A DNA stretch of 64,000 bases from NCBI GenBank assembly GCA_963674545.2, contig CAXXFB010000001.1, forward strand, positions 2,790,001-2,854,000, written 5' to 3'. This document shows, one piece after another, positions 1 through 8,524 of this stretch; position 1 is the first letter of the stretch, and every line of letters starts with the position of its first letter. A program made the position numbers and the translations under genes. The notes beneath the pieces are model-generated. The model had not been told where the DNA came from. It ran no database searches and saw nothing but the letters and a program-made list of their open reading frames with translations. The stretch comes from JABGQS01 sp963674545. Its GTDB lineage: Bacteria > Bacillota > Clostridia > Christensenellales > SZUA-584.

Positions 1-1592
1 TTAGCTCGTGCAGCGGCAGCGTGTTTTTCATGTCGTGCTGGTCGATAAAACTATCTATCTTCCCGTCGCAGTCACATGTGATGTCTGCAATAACTGCATT
101 TCTTTTGGGGATCTCGTCCAGCCTGTGTATAGGCATGACCGGGAACAGCTGGTCGATGGCCCATGAGTCAGGTATGGATTGGAAGACTGAAAAGTTGCAG
201 TAATATATATCTGCAATTGCGCTCTCCAGATTTTCAAGAGCAGTTGGAATAGATTTCAGCTTCTGTTTTTCCTTGAAAATGCGGTATATTGTATTCCAGA
301 ATATCTTCTCTGAAAGAGACCTGTTTCGCAGCGATATCTTACCGTGCTTGAACATATCACGGATCATGTCACGATAGTAAAGCGCATCATTGTAGCACTC
401 CTGTATATTTTTCAATGTCAGCGTTTTATTGACCTCATACAGGTTCCGCACAAGTTCCGGCGCATCTTCACTAATGTCTTCGGGAAGCTCATGCTCCTCA
501 AATTTTGCAACGTCAAGTACATTGAATAAAAGAACAGAGTAATATGCAACGACAGCTCTGCCGGACTCAGTTACGATAATAGGATGGGGCACTTCCGCTT
601 TGTCCATTACCGACATGACTGTCTCAACAACGTCAAGGCAATATTCGTCAACGGTATAGTTGCGGCTGTTGGTATAGTTTGTGCTGGAGCCGTCATAGTC
701 AACGGCAAGTCCGCCGCCAAGGTCAAGGTATCCCATAGGTGCACCTTCTTTGACTATTTCCGCATAGACACGTGCGGCCTCAAGGACGGCTGCTCTTATA
801 TCACGAATGTTTGGTATCTGAGAACCGAGGTGATAATGCAGCAGCTTTAAACAGCCAAGCATATCGTTCTTTTTAAGGTTGTCTATTATACCGATCACCT
901 GCGGGATATTTAGACCGAAAATGCTGCGGTCTCCTCCGGATTCCGTCCAGTGTCCGCCGGCTTTGGATGAAAGCTTTATTCTTACGCCTATATTAGGCTT
1001 AACATCCAGTTTCCTTGCCCTGTCCAATATAATATCAAGCTCGCCTGGTATTTCTATAACAAAGAAGCAGTTGAATCCCATCTTTATAGCATACAGCCCA
1101 AGGTCAATAAACTCCTCGTCTTTATATCCGTTGCAGATAAGGCATGCTTTTTTATCTTTTATCTGTGAAAGTGCAGCGACGAGCTCAGCCTTGCTGCCAA
1201 CTTCAAGACCGTGGTGATATTTCTGACCGAACTTTGTCATCTCTTCGATGACCTGCTGCTGCTGGTTTACTTTGATAGGGTAAACTCCACGGTATTCCCC
1301 TTTATATTCAAGTTCCTTTATTGCGCTTCTGAAAGACTCGTTAAGAAAAGCTATCTGCGAATCAAGAAGGTTCTCAAACCGCAGAAGAACGGGCATCTCA
1401 AAGCCACGCTCCTCAAGACCGGAAACCACGTCCATCAGGCTGATTTTTGCTTTTTGCTGTTTATATGGAGTAACGACGACTTCTCCTTTTTCTGAAATCG
1501 AAAAATAACTGTTGCCCCAATTTTTAACTCCATAAAGCTCTTCAGAACGAACGGTTGTCCATCTGTCAAGCAGTTCAGTTTTGTTCATCATT
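1..1592 (-). CDS. speA: Biosynthetic arginine decarboxylase SpeA, C-terminus off the left edge, apparent 5' frameshift
   Basis: PLP-dependent decarboxylation of arginine to agmatine, the first step of agmatine-route polyamine synthesis in the cytoplasm. The minus-strand reading shows the family hallmarks in order: LYGVKNWGNSYF near the N-terminus, the PLP-lysine stretch VYPIKVNQQQ, an SSKAGGHW segment, HYHLGSQ, the glycine loop YLDLGGGLAVDYDGS and DITCDCDGKID near the left edge. About 520 residues are present of the roughly 630 usual. The best start is ATG-ATG at 1592/1589 behind GAGGAT, giving MMNKTELLDRW, but that frame stops after a few codons. The conserved part is in another frame, reachable by dropping one base of the CCC at 1559-1561, or from a TTG at 1570 that has no good ribosome site. 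It is either a sequence error or a real lesion. Confidence in the family is high. Confidence 0.9.
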
Positions 1593-1790
1593 TATCCTCA
1601 TAATGTTTTTCTTGCTGCTGTCTGTTTTTTAGCGGCTATACAAAAATTATCACATATTTTGCACAAAAACAACACTATTTTAAAATTAGCAGTATAAAAC
1701 ACTGCCCGGCTTAGATAAACAAAAAATATATGCCTCAAACATGCCTTTGAACTGCTGGAAAAAAGCATGTCTGTTGCTGGAAAAAAAGTA

Positions 1791-1818
1791 TTGACTTTTT
1801 ACAAATTTCTGCTATAAA
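1791..1818 (+). promoter_or_regulatory. Sigma-A-type promoter for the zinc-ribbon gene
   Basis: TTGACT (1791-1796), 16 bp, then TATAAA (1813-1818) preceded by an extended -10 TG. It lies about 50 bp upstream of the start at 1871. Just upstream, GCTGGAAAAAA occurs twice in direct orientation (about 1754 and 1776), possibly an upstream element. Confidence 0.6.
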
Positions 1819-1870
1819 TATCTTAAGTAATGGCAATAATATAAGAAGCTTAAAAGAAAGGAGTCTTGTT

Positions 1871-2050
1871 ATGGTTCGTTGTTATGAATGCGGTATGCAG
1901 TATGAGAGCAGAGAGAAGGACGGAGAGCTCCAGGCGTATGATTATGACAGTTTGACCTGGACGAACGAGTGTCCCAACTGCGGGCATATAGGCTTTGATG
2001 AAGAAGATTACTTCGACGAAGATGAAGACTATTTCGAAGACGAATATTAA
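1871..2050 (+). CDS. Small acidic zinc-ribbon protein, 59 aa
   Basis: A short protein beginning MVRCYECGMQYES. Two Cys pairs (CYEC at residues 4-7 and CPNC near residue 38) frame a typical zinc ribbon. The last 15 or so residues are almost all Asp, Glu, Phe and Tyr (a repeated DEDYFxED pattern), giving a strongly acidic tail. An AGAAAGGAG ribosome site lies 7 bases before the ATG, with a good promoter upstream and a hairpin terminator after the stop, so it is probably a real single-gene transcript. Its function is not known to me; rubredoxin-like or RNA/protein-binding zinc ribbons of this size are common in Clostridia. Confidence 0.75.
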   Translation: MVRCYECGMQYESREKDGELQAYDYDSLTWTNECPNCGHIGFDEEDYFDEDEDYFEDEY

Positions 2051-2072
2051 CGGCATTTCAAGGTTTCATGAG

Positions 2073-2110
2073 GCCTGCAGCTTAACAAAGCCTGCGGGCT
2101 TTTTCTTTTT
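2073..2110 (+). terminator. Rho-independent terminator after the zinc-ribbon gene
   Basis: GCCTGCAG (2073-2080) pairs with CTGCGGGC (2092-2099) with one G-T wobble, followed by a run of T. Confidence 0.75.
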
Positions 2111-2268
2111 GTCATATACAGTGTAGATCTCAAGCTGATATAATACTGGTATTGTTTTTACATTGCAGGGGACATAGAATAAAGACAAGAAGAACAAATA
2201 ATGGTAAAATAATATACAGTTATCAATATCTTAATATACAGAAAATCATATCAAGGGAGGCATCTTCA

Positions 2269-3300
2269 ATGTCAAAATTCAAGTATTCAGCAGGTCCTTG
2301 GAACGTGCACAGCGGTGCGGACGCTTTCGGGCCGCCGGTTAGGGACGAGATCGACTTCGTCACTAAGGTGAAAAAGTATAAGGAAATAGGATTCGACGCA
2401 ATTCAGTTCCACGACGATGACGCCGTGCCGAACATGAACGAGCTAAGCGAAGACCAGATAATAAAAGAAGCGGAAAAGGTAAAGACGATACTTGATGACC
2501 ATGGTCTTGTGGCAGAGTTCGTAGCGCCGAGGCTGTGGATGGACCCAAGGACGATAGACGGCGGCTATACTTCGAACAATGCGGAAGACAGAGAGTTCGC
2601 TATGTGGCGCTCATACCGCAGCATAGACATAGCAAAAGCGCTCGGCTGTAGGAATATAGTACTTTGGCTTGCAAGAGAAGGTACATATGTGTATGAGAGC
2701 AAAGACCCGGTTCTAAGCACACAGCGCATAATAGGCGCGATGAACAAGATGCTAGAGTACGATAAGAACATTCGTATTATGATAGAGACTAAACCAAACG
2801 AGCCTGTAGACATCAGCTTCTGCCCGACGATGGGGCATACGATGGCGCTTGCGTCAGCAACGATAGACCCTAGCCGTGTAGGCGGACTTCTTGAGACTGC
2901 GCATGCAGTGCTGGCGGGTCTTGACCCGGCAAACGAGATAGCTTTTGCTCTTGCGTTCGATAAACTGTTCAGTGTACACCTTAACGACCAGAACGGCATG
3001 AAGTATGATCAGGACAAAGCGTTTGCAGTCGACAATCTGAGGCGTGGTTTCAACCAGATAAAAGTGTTGATGGATAACAACTATGGCAGCAGAGGAGAAT
3101 ATGTAGGCCTCGATGTAAAGGCAGTAAGAACACAGAAACAGGATGACAGCTACCGCCACCTCGAGAACAGCCTGAAGATAGCCAGGATGCTTGAAGCAAA
3201 GGTAGAGAGCTTTGATAAGAAATATCAGCAGCAGTGCATAGATGCCCGTGACTATGAGGCTCTGGAGATGTATGTGATAGAACATTTACTAAAAGGATAA
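2269..3300 (+). CDS. Xylose-isomerase-family TIM-barrel sugar isomerase, 343 aa
   Basis: Resembles class I xylose isomerases, which interconvert an aldose and a ketose using two divalent metal ions. Visible family signatures are FHDDD (residues 47-51, with the ring-opening His and Asp), the IVLWLAREGTY strand, IETKPNEP (Glu173, Lys175), LETAHAVLAGL (Glu209, His212), YDQD (about 246-249) and VGLDVKAVRT. Where classical enzymes have HIDLN, this one reads VHLND, so one usual metal-binding Asp position is His237. The substrate may therefore differ from D-xylose. The start is the ATG after AAGGGAGG at 2253-2260; longer upstream starts lack a ribosome site. It is monocistronic with a strong terminator and no kinase or transporter beside it. 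Confidence 0.82.
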   Translation: MSKFKYSAGPWNVHSGADAFGPPVRDEIDFVTKVKKYKEIGFDAIQFHDDDAVPNMNELSEDQIIKEAEKVKTILDDHGLVAEFVAPRLWMDPRTIDGGYTSNNAEDREFAMWRSYRSIDIAKALGCRNIVLWLAREGTYVYESKDPVLSTQRIIGAMNKMLEYDKNIRIMIETKPNEPVDISFCPTMGHTMALASATIDPSRVGGLLETAHAVLAGLDPANEIAFALAFDKLFSVHLNDQNGMKYDQDKAFAVDNLRRGFNQIKVLMDNNYGSRGEYVGLDVKAVRTQKQDDSYRHLENSLKIARMLEAKVESFDKKYQQQCIDARDYEALEMYVIEHLLKG

Positions 3301-3312
3301 AAAATAACAGAC

Positions 3313-3340
3313 AAGGCCGGGACTATGTTCCCGGCCTTTT
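3313..3340 (+). terminator. Rho-independent terminator after the sugar isomerase
   Basis: AAGGCCGGG (3313-3321) pairs perfectly with CCCGGCCTT (3330-3338), followed by T residues. Confidence 0.9.
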
Positions 3341-3402
3341 GCTTATATAAGGGTTGCTTCGTGCTATAATAGAACATAAGTCAAATTAAGCGAGGTAACA
3401 TT

Positions 3403-3816
3403 ATGAGCAGTAAAATGGGAAAGATATTACTTATACTTCTAGCGGTAAATCTTGCAGCCACGCTTGGGCTGGGTGTTTTCTTTTATTTTTCATCCGAAGA
3501 TATAAAGCACCAGCAGATAGTATTGGAGCGCAGGATAAAGGATATAGAGCCGTGCGAGGACAATACCGAAGAAAATCTTGCTTTGCTCAGTGCCGTAATA
3601 GGCAGCGAGCTTGAAGCAAAGGTAGACGAAGTCACGGAGCAAATATCACAGCAAATTGCAGATATCGAAGGAAGCTTTGCAAAATACGATGAGGGCATAG
3701 CGGAAATAACTGAAGGGCTTGAGGAACTGAACGAAAACATGGAAGACATAAGCAGAGTAATAGTTTCGGTTCAGGAAATACTAGATTCTATAAAAGATTT
3801 CTTTAAAATCGGCTGA
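3403..3816 (+). CDS. Membrane-anchored coiled-coil protein, 137 aa, function unknown
   Basis: One N-terminal hydrophobic segment (about residues 7-29) is followed by roughly 105 polar residues with heptad-like spacing of I, L and V, predicted to form a long coiled coil (EGLEELNENMEDISRVIVSV region). It is an inner-membrane anchor with its coiled coil probably outside. An extended -10 promoter (TGC TATAAT, ending at 3370) and GAGG before the ATG support expression. The ZIP transporter starts 67 bases downstream with its own promoter. I do not recognise the family. Confidence 0.6.
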   Translation: MSSKMGKILLILLAVNLAATLGLGVFFYFSSEDIKHQQIVLERRIKDIEPCEDNTEENLALLSAVIGSELEAKVDEVTEQISQQIADIEGSFAKYDEGIAEITEGLEELNENMEDISRVIVSVQEILDSIKDFFKIG

Positions 3817-3883
3817 GGGTTTATTCCAATAATACCGGCCGTCTGCTATAATGTAAAAAAGTCTCAAGCGGGAGGAAAACTAT

Positions 3884-4696
3884 ATGTTGGAATTCATTGC
3901 AGATAAACCACCGGTACTTCAGGCTCTTTTCGGTACACTGTTCACATGGGCAGTAACGGCTCTTGGAGCCGGGGTTGTTTTCTTTTTCAAAAAACTTAAT
4001 AAAAAGCTATTGGACGCTATGCTCGGTTTTGCCGCCGGTGTTATGATAGCGGCAAGCTTTTTCTCGCTTATAGGCCCGGCTATTGAGATGACACAGACGA
4101 CAGGGCAGACAACCTGGATAGTGACAGCAGCAGGTTTTGCTCTGGGCTGCGGGTTTTTGTTCCTTGCGGACAAACTTCTTCCACACATGCATTCAATTGG
4201 TAAAAACGAACATAAAGAAGGTATATCGACTCAGTGGAAAAAGAGCATACTGCTAGTAGGCGCAATAACCCTTCATAACATACCCGAAGGCCTTGCTGTA
4301 GGCGTCGCTTTTGGGGCTGCAGCAGCGGGAATACCCGGTGCTTCTGTTGCAGGGGCGGTTGCTCTTGCTCTTGGTATAGGCATACAAAACTTTCCTGAAG
4401 GCGCAGCCGTCGCAATACCCCTTAGAAGAGAAGGTATGTCAAGGGCGAAGAGTTTCTTCTACGGACAGCTCTCCGGTTTTGTAGAACCGATAGCCGGTGT
4501 GCTCGGGGCTCTGGCAGTAATGGCCTTCCGCCCTCTGTTGCCTTATGCGCTTTGCTTTGCTGCAGGCGCAATGATATACGTTGTCGTTGAAGAGCTGGTG
4601 CCGGAGGGGCATACTGAATCTGGTTCTCATATTGCGACAATAGGAATAATAATAGGGTTTCTTGTCATGATGTCGTTAGACCTGGGGCTGGGCTGA
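3884..4696 (+). CDS. ZIP-family divalent metal transporter, 270 aa
   Basis: Integral membrane importer of zinc or a similar divalent cation. Eight hydrophobic segments are visible, with the two family metal-site helices HNIPEGLAVGVAFG (transmembrane 4) and NFPEGAAVAIPLRREG (transmembrane 5). The second site carries Asn in place of the first His, as in many bacterial members of the GufA-like group. Length fits the family. The start is preceded by GGGAGG, and a TGC TATAAT extended -10 lies at 3844-3852. It stands alone, with no Zur or Fur site that I can identify, so the metal remains inferred. Confidence 0.88.
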   Translation: MLEFIADKPPVLQALFGTLFTWAVTALGAGVVFFFKKLNKKLLDAMLGFAAGVMIAASFFSLIGPAIEMTQTTGQTTWIVTAAGFALGCGFLFLADKLLPHMHSIGKNEHKEGISTQWKKSILLVGAITLHNIPEGLAVGVAFGAAAAGIPGASVAGAVALALGIGIQNFPEGAAVAIPLRREGMSRAKSFFYGQLSGFVEPIAGVLGALAVMAFRPLLPYALCFAAGAMIYVVVEELVPEGHTESGSHIATIGIIIGFLVMMSLDLGLG

Positions 4697-4849
4697 TAAA
4701 GTTGGTTTGATAGGGAGTTGCAATGTGCTGCTCCCTTTTATATTTCAATTAACCCCACCGGTGCAAACGTCAGTTGGAATCCCAATACAAAAAAGCGATA
4801 CCTTCTGGTACCGTCTGGTTCTGCTGATTGGCTTATATAATAAAAATTC

Positions 4850-5299
4850 TTATAGTACAGATATGTACTTCTCGGCTAAATCTCTGAATTTCTCTGGTAT
4901 ATCTTCGATTTTTACTGAATTCTGAATAGCGCATGTGCCGGCTTTTTTGGCAGTTTCATAATACCATGATTTAAAATTCAGCATATCCAGCATCTCCTGC
5001 ATTTCTTTCATCTGACCGATAACTGCATTCCGCTGTGATTTTATAATAGACAATCTCTCATCAATAGTGGAATCACCTTTCATGCAGCAGTCAACGAAGT
5101 GTTTTATATCCTTTATAGGCATGCCTGTTTTTTTCAGGCAGTCGATGATTTCCAGCCATGCGAAATCCTCGTCTTTAAACATACGCATACCGCCGCCGGA
5201 ACGTTCTATAAACGGCAGCAGTCCTTCCTTGTCATAATATCTTAGGGTTGAAGCGGCGACATCAAGTTTTTTAGCAACTTCACCAACTGTATATATCAT
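4850..5299 (-). CDS. MerR-family transcriptional regulator, 149 aa
   Basis: N-terminal winged-helix domain MIYTVGEVAKKLDVAASTLRYYDKEG with the canonical R-Y-Y/W-D motif, followed by a long dimerisation helix (about residues 75-115) and a short C-terminal sensor region with one Cys (TCAIQN). It is divergent from the aldo-keto reductase gene, and the intergenic region carries a MerR-type promoter with a dyad in a 19-bp spacer, so it very likely controls that gene and possibly the flavodoxin. MerR proteins beside aldo-keto reductases usually answer reactive aldehydes or quinones; the inducer here is unknown. Confidence 0.88.
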   Translation of the reverse strand: MIYTVGEVAKKLDVAASTLRYYDKEGLLPFIERSGGGMRMFKDEDFAWLEIIDCLKKTGMPIKDIKHFVDCCMKGDSTIDERLSIIKSQRNAVIGQMKEMQEMLDMLNFKSWYYETAKKAGTCAIQNSVKIEDIPEKFRDLAEKYISVL

Positions 5300-5334
5300 G
5301 ATTTCTCCTTAAAATAATCTTTTTTAAAAAACGC

Positions 5335-5365
5335 TTGACTTAAAGTTAACTTTAAGTAGTAGACT
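5335..5365 (+). promoter_or_regulatory. MerR-type promoter and operator
   Basis: TTGACT (5335-5340) and TAGACT (5360-5365) are separated by 19 bp, the over-long spacer typical of MerR-activated promoters. A perfect 20-bp palindrome built on AAAGTTAACTTT occupies 5338-5357, within the spacer and touching the -35. It faces the aldo-keto reductase at 5461. Confidence 0.8.
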
Positions 5366-5460
5366 TTAATTGAACTTCTAAGAGGATACCATCTTTTTAG
5401 AATAAAGTCAAAGAAAATTAATAGTAATGTACTGAAAAAAGTTTCAAAAGGAGATTATTC

Positions 5461-6370
5461 ATGATTTTAGAAGAAAAATATACTATGTCAAACGGTGTGA
5501 CGATCCCGAAGCTCGGGCTTGGCACATGGTTCATAAGCAACGGCAACGTTGCACAAGTTGTAAAAGACGCAGCAGAGATGGGTTACCGCCATATAGACAC
5601 AGCCCAGGCATACCGTAATGAAAGCGGAGTTGGGGAAGGCGTACGGACATGCGGCGTGAAAAGAGACGATATGTTCGTAACTACAAAGCTTGCTGCCAAA
5701 GCTAAGTCATATAAGAAGGCGACATCTTTGATAGACAAGTCCCTGAAGGCAATGGGCCTTGATTATATAGATATGATGATAATCCACAGTCCTCAGCCAT
5801 GGACAAAATTCGGGAAGCAGGACCGCTGCTTTGAGGGCAACCGTGAGGCGTGGAGAGCGCTTGAACAAGCATATAAAGCAGGCAAGCTGCGTGCAATAGG
5901 CGTCTCAAACTTCAAAGAGGCTGACATCGACAACATATTGGAGACTTGCTCAGTTAAACCTATGGCAAACCAAATCCTTGCGCATATCAGCAATACGCCG
6001 ACAGAGCTTATAAAATATTCGCAGGATAAGGGCATTCTTGTCGAGGCATATTCTCCGGTTGCTCACGGAGAACTGATGAAAAATGAACAGGTAATAAAAA
6101 CAGCGGAAAAATACAGTGTAACCGTTCCGCAGCTAAGCATCCGCTATTGTCTGCAGCTTGGACTGCTTTCCGCTGCCGAAGACAGCGAACTCACAGCACA
6201 TGAAAACCAACTCAGATGTGGATTTCGTTATTTCAGATGAGGACATGAAAGCGCTGGGAAAGATTGAGCGCATTAAAGACTACGGTAGTGCCAGCATGAT
6301 GCCTGTGTTCGGAGGGGAATTTAGTCTTAAAAATATCGTCAAGTCGGTAGCCGGTTCAAAACGTGACTAG
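5461..6370 (+). pseudogene. Aldo/keto reductase split by a one-base frameshift
   Basis: NADPH-dependent carbonyl reductase of the AKR superfamily. The first part has the whole tetrad context: DTAQAY with Asp and Tyr, Lys in TTKLAAK and His in MMIIHSPQPW. It ends prematurely at 6240 after LQLGLLSAAEDS. One base fewer in TTT at 6167-6169 restores the family sequence LLPLPKTANSQHMKTNSD, and the reading continues to 6370 (302 residues in total). The lost part includes the cofactor-binding LPK region. The gene is controlled by the divergent MerR regulator. A sequencing error is as likely as true inactivation. The start ATG follows AAGGAG. Confidence 0.85.
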
Positions 6371-6375
6371 ATAAT

Positions 6376-6885
6376 ATGCTTGCAAACAAGAATAGAAGAG
6401 AGGTGTTTCTCATAGAAAATAAAAACTTGATAGTATACTATTCACATTCGGGCAACACAGAAGAAGTAGCTCAAATGATACATAAAGCCGTTGGAGGAAA
6501 CATAGTAAGGATCAAGCCAACAGACCCTTATCCGCGGGACTACAGCAGCGTTGTGAAGCAGGCTAAAAAGGAGATACAATCAGGCTTCCTTCCGAAGCTG
6601 ATGCTGCATATAAATGATATAAATGGTTATGACAACGTGTTTGTTGGGTCACCCAACTGGTGGAGCACGACAGCACCTCCCGTAACGTCATTTCTGTCGC
6701 AGTTTGATTTTACAGGCAAAACCATAGTGCCGTTCTGCACTCACGGAGGCGGAGGCGCAGGAAGAGTGTTCTCTGATATAAAAAAGCTGTGTCCGGGTTC
6801 TGATGTTTTAAAGGGTTTTCTATGCTACGGCAGCTCTGCCGGAAGCGAAAGCATTTCAGCATGGCTTAAACAAATAGGTCTTTAA
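6376..6885 (+). CDS. Flavodoxin-like protein, about 160 aa
   Basis: FMN-binding electron carrier. The phosphate-binding loop YYSHSGNTEEVAQ follows the first strand, VGSPNWWSTTAPPV provides the flavin-flanking aromatic residues, and FCTHGGGGAG follows the fourth strand. It lies just after the aldo-keto reductase, so it is probably co-transcribed and part of the same MerR-controlled redox locus. The annotated ATG at 6376 lacks a convincing ribosome site; GAGAGG at about 6408 suggests that translation may start nearer the IENKNLIVYYS segment. Family confidence is high, start confidence is low. Confidence 0.82.
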   Translation: MLANKNRREVFLIENKNLIVYYSHSGNTEEVAQMIHKAVGGNIVRIKPTDPYPRDYSSVVKQAKKEIQSGFLPKLMLHINDINGYDNVFVGSPNWWSTTAPPVTSFLSQFDFTGKTIVPFCTHGGGGAGRVFSDIKKLCPGSDVLKGFLCYGSSAGSESISAWLKQIGL

Positions 6886-6920
6886 GTATCATGTTTTAGA
6901 AGTCAAAATCTATTCGTTAA

Positions 6921-6946
6921 AAGAGCCCGGATCAAACCGGGCTTTT
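6921..6946. terminator. Bidirectional terminator between flavodoxin and a minus-strand gene
   Basis: AGCCCGG (6924-6930) pairs with CCGGGCT (6937-6943), with A-rich and T-rich flanks. It overlaps the stop codon of the convergent gene. Confidence 0.75.
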
Positions 6947-7199
6947 ATGTAAGCTTTTCGAGCTCTTTCGCAGCTTGAGCCAGCTTTGTTTTTGCTTCCT
7001 GCAGCGGCAGTGAGCGGTAATCATTGTTTTGCGAAGCGTACCACAAACTTAGGTGAAGCTTATTTAGTTTCTTGAGAGTTTCACCCAGCTCTCGGCAAAG
7101 CGCAGCAGTTTCCTGCTTTGTTTTTGCTAAAACAGGTTTCTTTCTGCTGAAATCCATATCAGCTACAATATCGACTATCTTCGTTTTAGTATTGTTCAT
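6945..7199 (-). CDS. Hypothetical protein, 84 aa
   Basis: A basic, largely helical protein (KTKQETAALCRELGETLKKLNKL, later QEAKTKLAQAAKELEKL) with no signal peptide. It lies 2 bases downstream of the MBL-fold hydrolase gene on the same strand and so is probably its operon partner. I do not recognise the family. Confidence 0.6.
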   Translation of the reverse strand: MNNTKTKIVDIVADMDFSRKKPVLAKTKQETAALCRELGETLKKLNKLHLSLWYASQNNDYRSLPLQEAKTKLAQAAKELEKLT

Positions 7200-7201
7200 A
7201 G

Positions 7202-8035
7202 CTATAGTTTAAGCACATCTCCTGACTGCATTTTTTTGGTTCTGGACAGCATGCACAGCTTTTCGCAGGGTTTTTCTCCCGTACAGTGTCCGGTATATAT
7301 TTTCTTTATACCGTTTTTTTCAAAGAACCTGCCGATAGCTCGTATTTCATGCTTGGATTCCTTCCTTACTCTGATTCCGAATATCCGGGTCCCGTTAAGG
7401 TGAAAGCCGCCCACTACGCCGTAGATTTTACCAAACTTGTCCTGATCTGTGCGTAATATATTGATAAGTCCGTGGTGTGAACAACCTGTCAGTACGATAT
7501 TGCCCTGCTTTGTTTTAACATTGATAAAAAGCTCGTGAGAGAGGTCATCGGGTAGCATCTTGTTTTCGTGCTTTCGGTACATTGAACTTGTATAGACCGG
7601 ATAGTGTCTGTATTTTGTGATGTTGGCAAGCGTCAGTCCGCTGGCTATTTCTATATCTTCTTCCACGAAAACAAGCCGGTCGCCATATTTCTTAAAGAAA
7701 TTTTTATCTATTCCGGTGAATACATACCTTATAAGCCTCTTGGTGTAATATTCATCAAGGGCGCTTTTTTTCATATATACGACTGCTTTTTTGTTTATGT
7801 CAAGGAAGTGGGCAAGCCCTCCTGTGTGGTCGTAGTGCCCGTGCGATATCACGCAGATATCGACCTTGGAGAGGTCTATACCATGAAGAGTTGCGTTATA
7901 GATGAATTTATCCGAAGCGCCGGTGTCGAACAAAATGCGTTTGCCAGCGAACTCAAAGTACATAGAAAGCCCGTGTTCAGATAAAAACGCTGAACCGGTC
8001 GGTTTTGTGTTCTCGACCAACATATAGATATCCAT
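7202..8035 (-). CDS. MBL-fold metallo-hydrolase, 277 aa
   Basis: Metallo-beta-lactamase-fold hydrolase with the metal motif HGHYDHTGG (about residues 65-73), further ligands in GCSHHG (about 185) and a C-terminal GHCTGEKP. The arrangement matches the group annotated as dihydropterin phosphate synthase-like, for which no reaction is firmly proved here. It is cytoplasmic, with no signal peptide. It starts an operon with the 84-residue gene, and the XRE regulator lies 31 bases upstream on the same strand. Confidence 0.85.
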   Translation of the reverse strand: MDIYMLVENTKPTGSAFLSEHGLSMYFEFAGKRILFDTGASDKFIYNATLHGIDLSKVDICVISHGHYDHTGGLAHFLDINKKAVVYMKKSALDEYYTKRLIRYVFTGIDKNFFKKYGDRLVFVEEDIEIASGLTLANITKYRHYPVYTSSMYRKHENKMLPDDLSHELFINVKTKQGNIVLTGCSHHGLINILRTDQDKFGKIYGVVGGFHLNGTRIFGIRVRKESKHEIRAIGRFFEKNGIKKIYTGHCTGEKPCEKLCMLSRTKKMQSGDVLKL

Positions 8036-8066
8036 AACCCCTCCGTGGCCGTGATCGGCCTTAAAG

Positions 8067-8390
8067 CTATTGTTGCTTGATCAGGAATTTTTCATAGAGC
8101 GACTTATCAATAACATCCGCAGATTCGTTGTGTTTCGAAGACACAGCTGTCGGTTCTTTCTTCAGTTTATCAGTCATTGAAGTTATACCATCATATGCCA
8201 GCAGTTCAAAAACGCCGATTCCAAGTCCCCGGCATACACTTTGCAGAGTCTCGAATTTCGGCTGCTTACACCCGCTTTCAACATATGACAAAGTAGACTG
8301 GGCAATTCCCGACTTCTTTGCAAGAGTGTTCTGAGACATCCCTTTGCATATTCTCATATTTTTTATTTTATCACCGATATCAATATTCAT
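8067..8390 (-). CDS. XRE-family transcriptional regulator, 107 aa
   Basis: N-terminal helix-turn-helix of the Cro/cI type, about residues 5-62: IKNMRICKGMSQNTLAKKSGIAQSTLSYVESG. The C-terminal 45 residues are polar and likely disordered or involved in oligomerisation. It is the first gene of the minus-strand group that continues into the MBL-fold hydrolase, whose expression it may set. The target is unknown. Confidence 0.82.
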   Translation of the reverse strand: MNIDIGDKIKNMRICKGMSQNTLAKKSGIAQSTLSYVESGCKQPKFETLQSVCRGLGIGVFELLAYDGITSMTDKLKKEPTAVSSKHNESADVIDKSLYEKFLIKQQ

Positions 8391-8488
8391 ATAATGCCGC
8401 TTTTACACTTATTACCTTATCTTAACACTTATAAGTTTCCAATACAACAGGGCGCAGGAAGGTAAACACATATTTAACATTTTAACAT

Positions 8489-8511
8489 AAAAAAGAGCCC
8501 TAACAGGCTCT
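8489..8511 (-). terminator. Terminator of the cohesin/SpoIID operon
   Basis: On the minus strand, AGAGCC pairs with GGCTCT (8506-8511 with 8494-8499), followed by six T residues. Confidence 0.75.
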
Positions 8512-8524
8512 TATTATTTGATTG

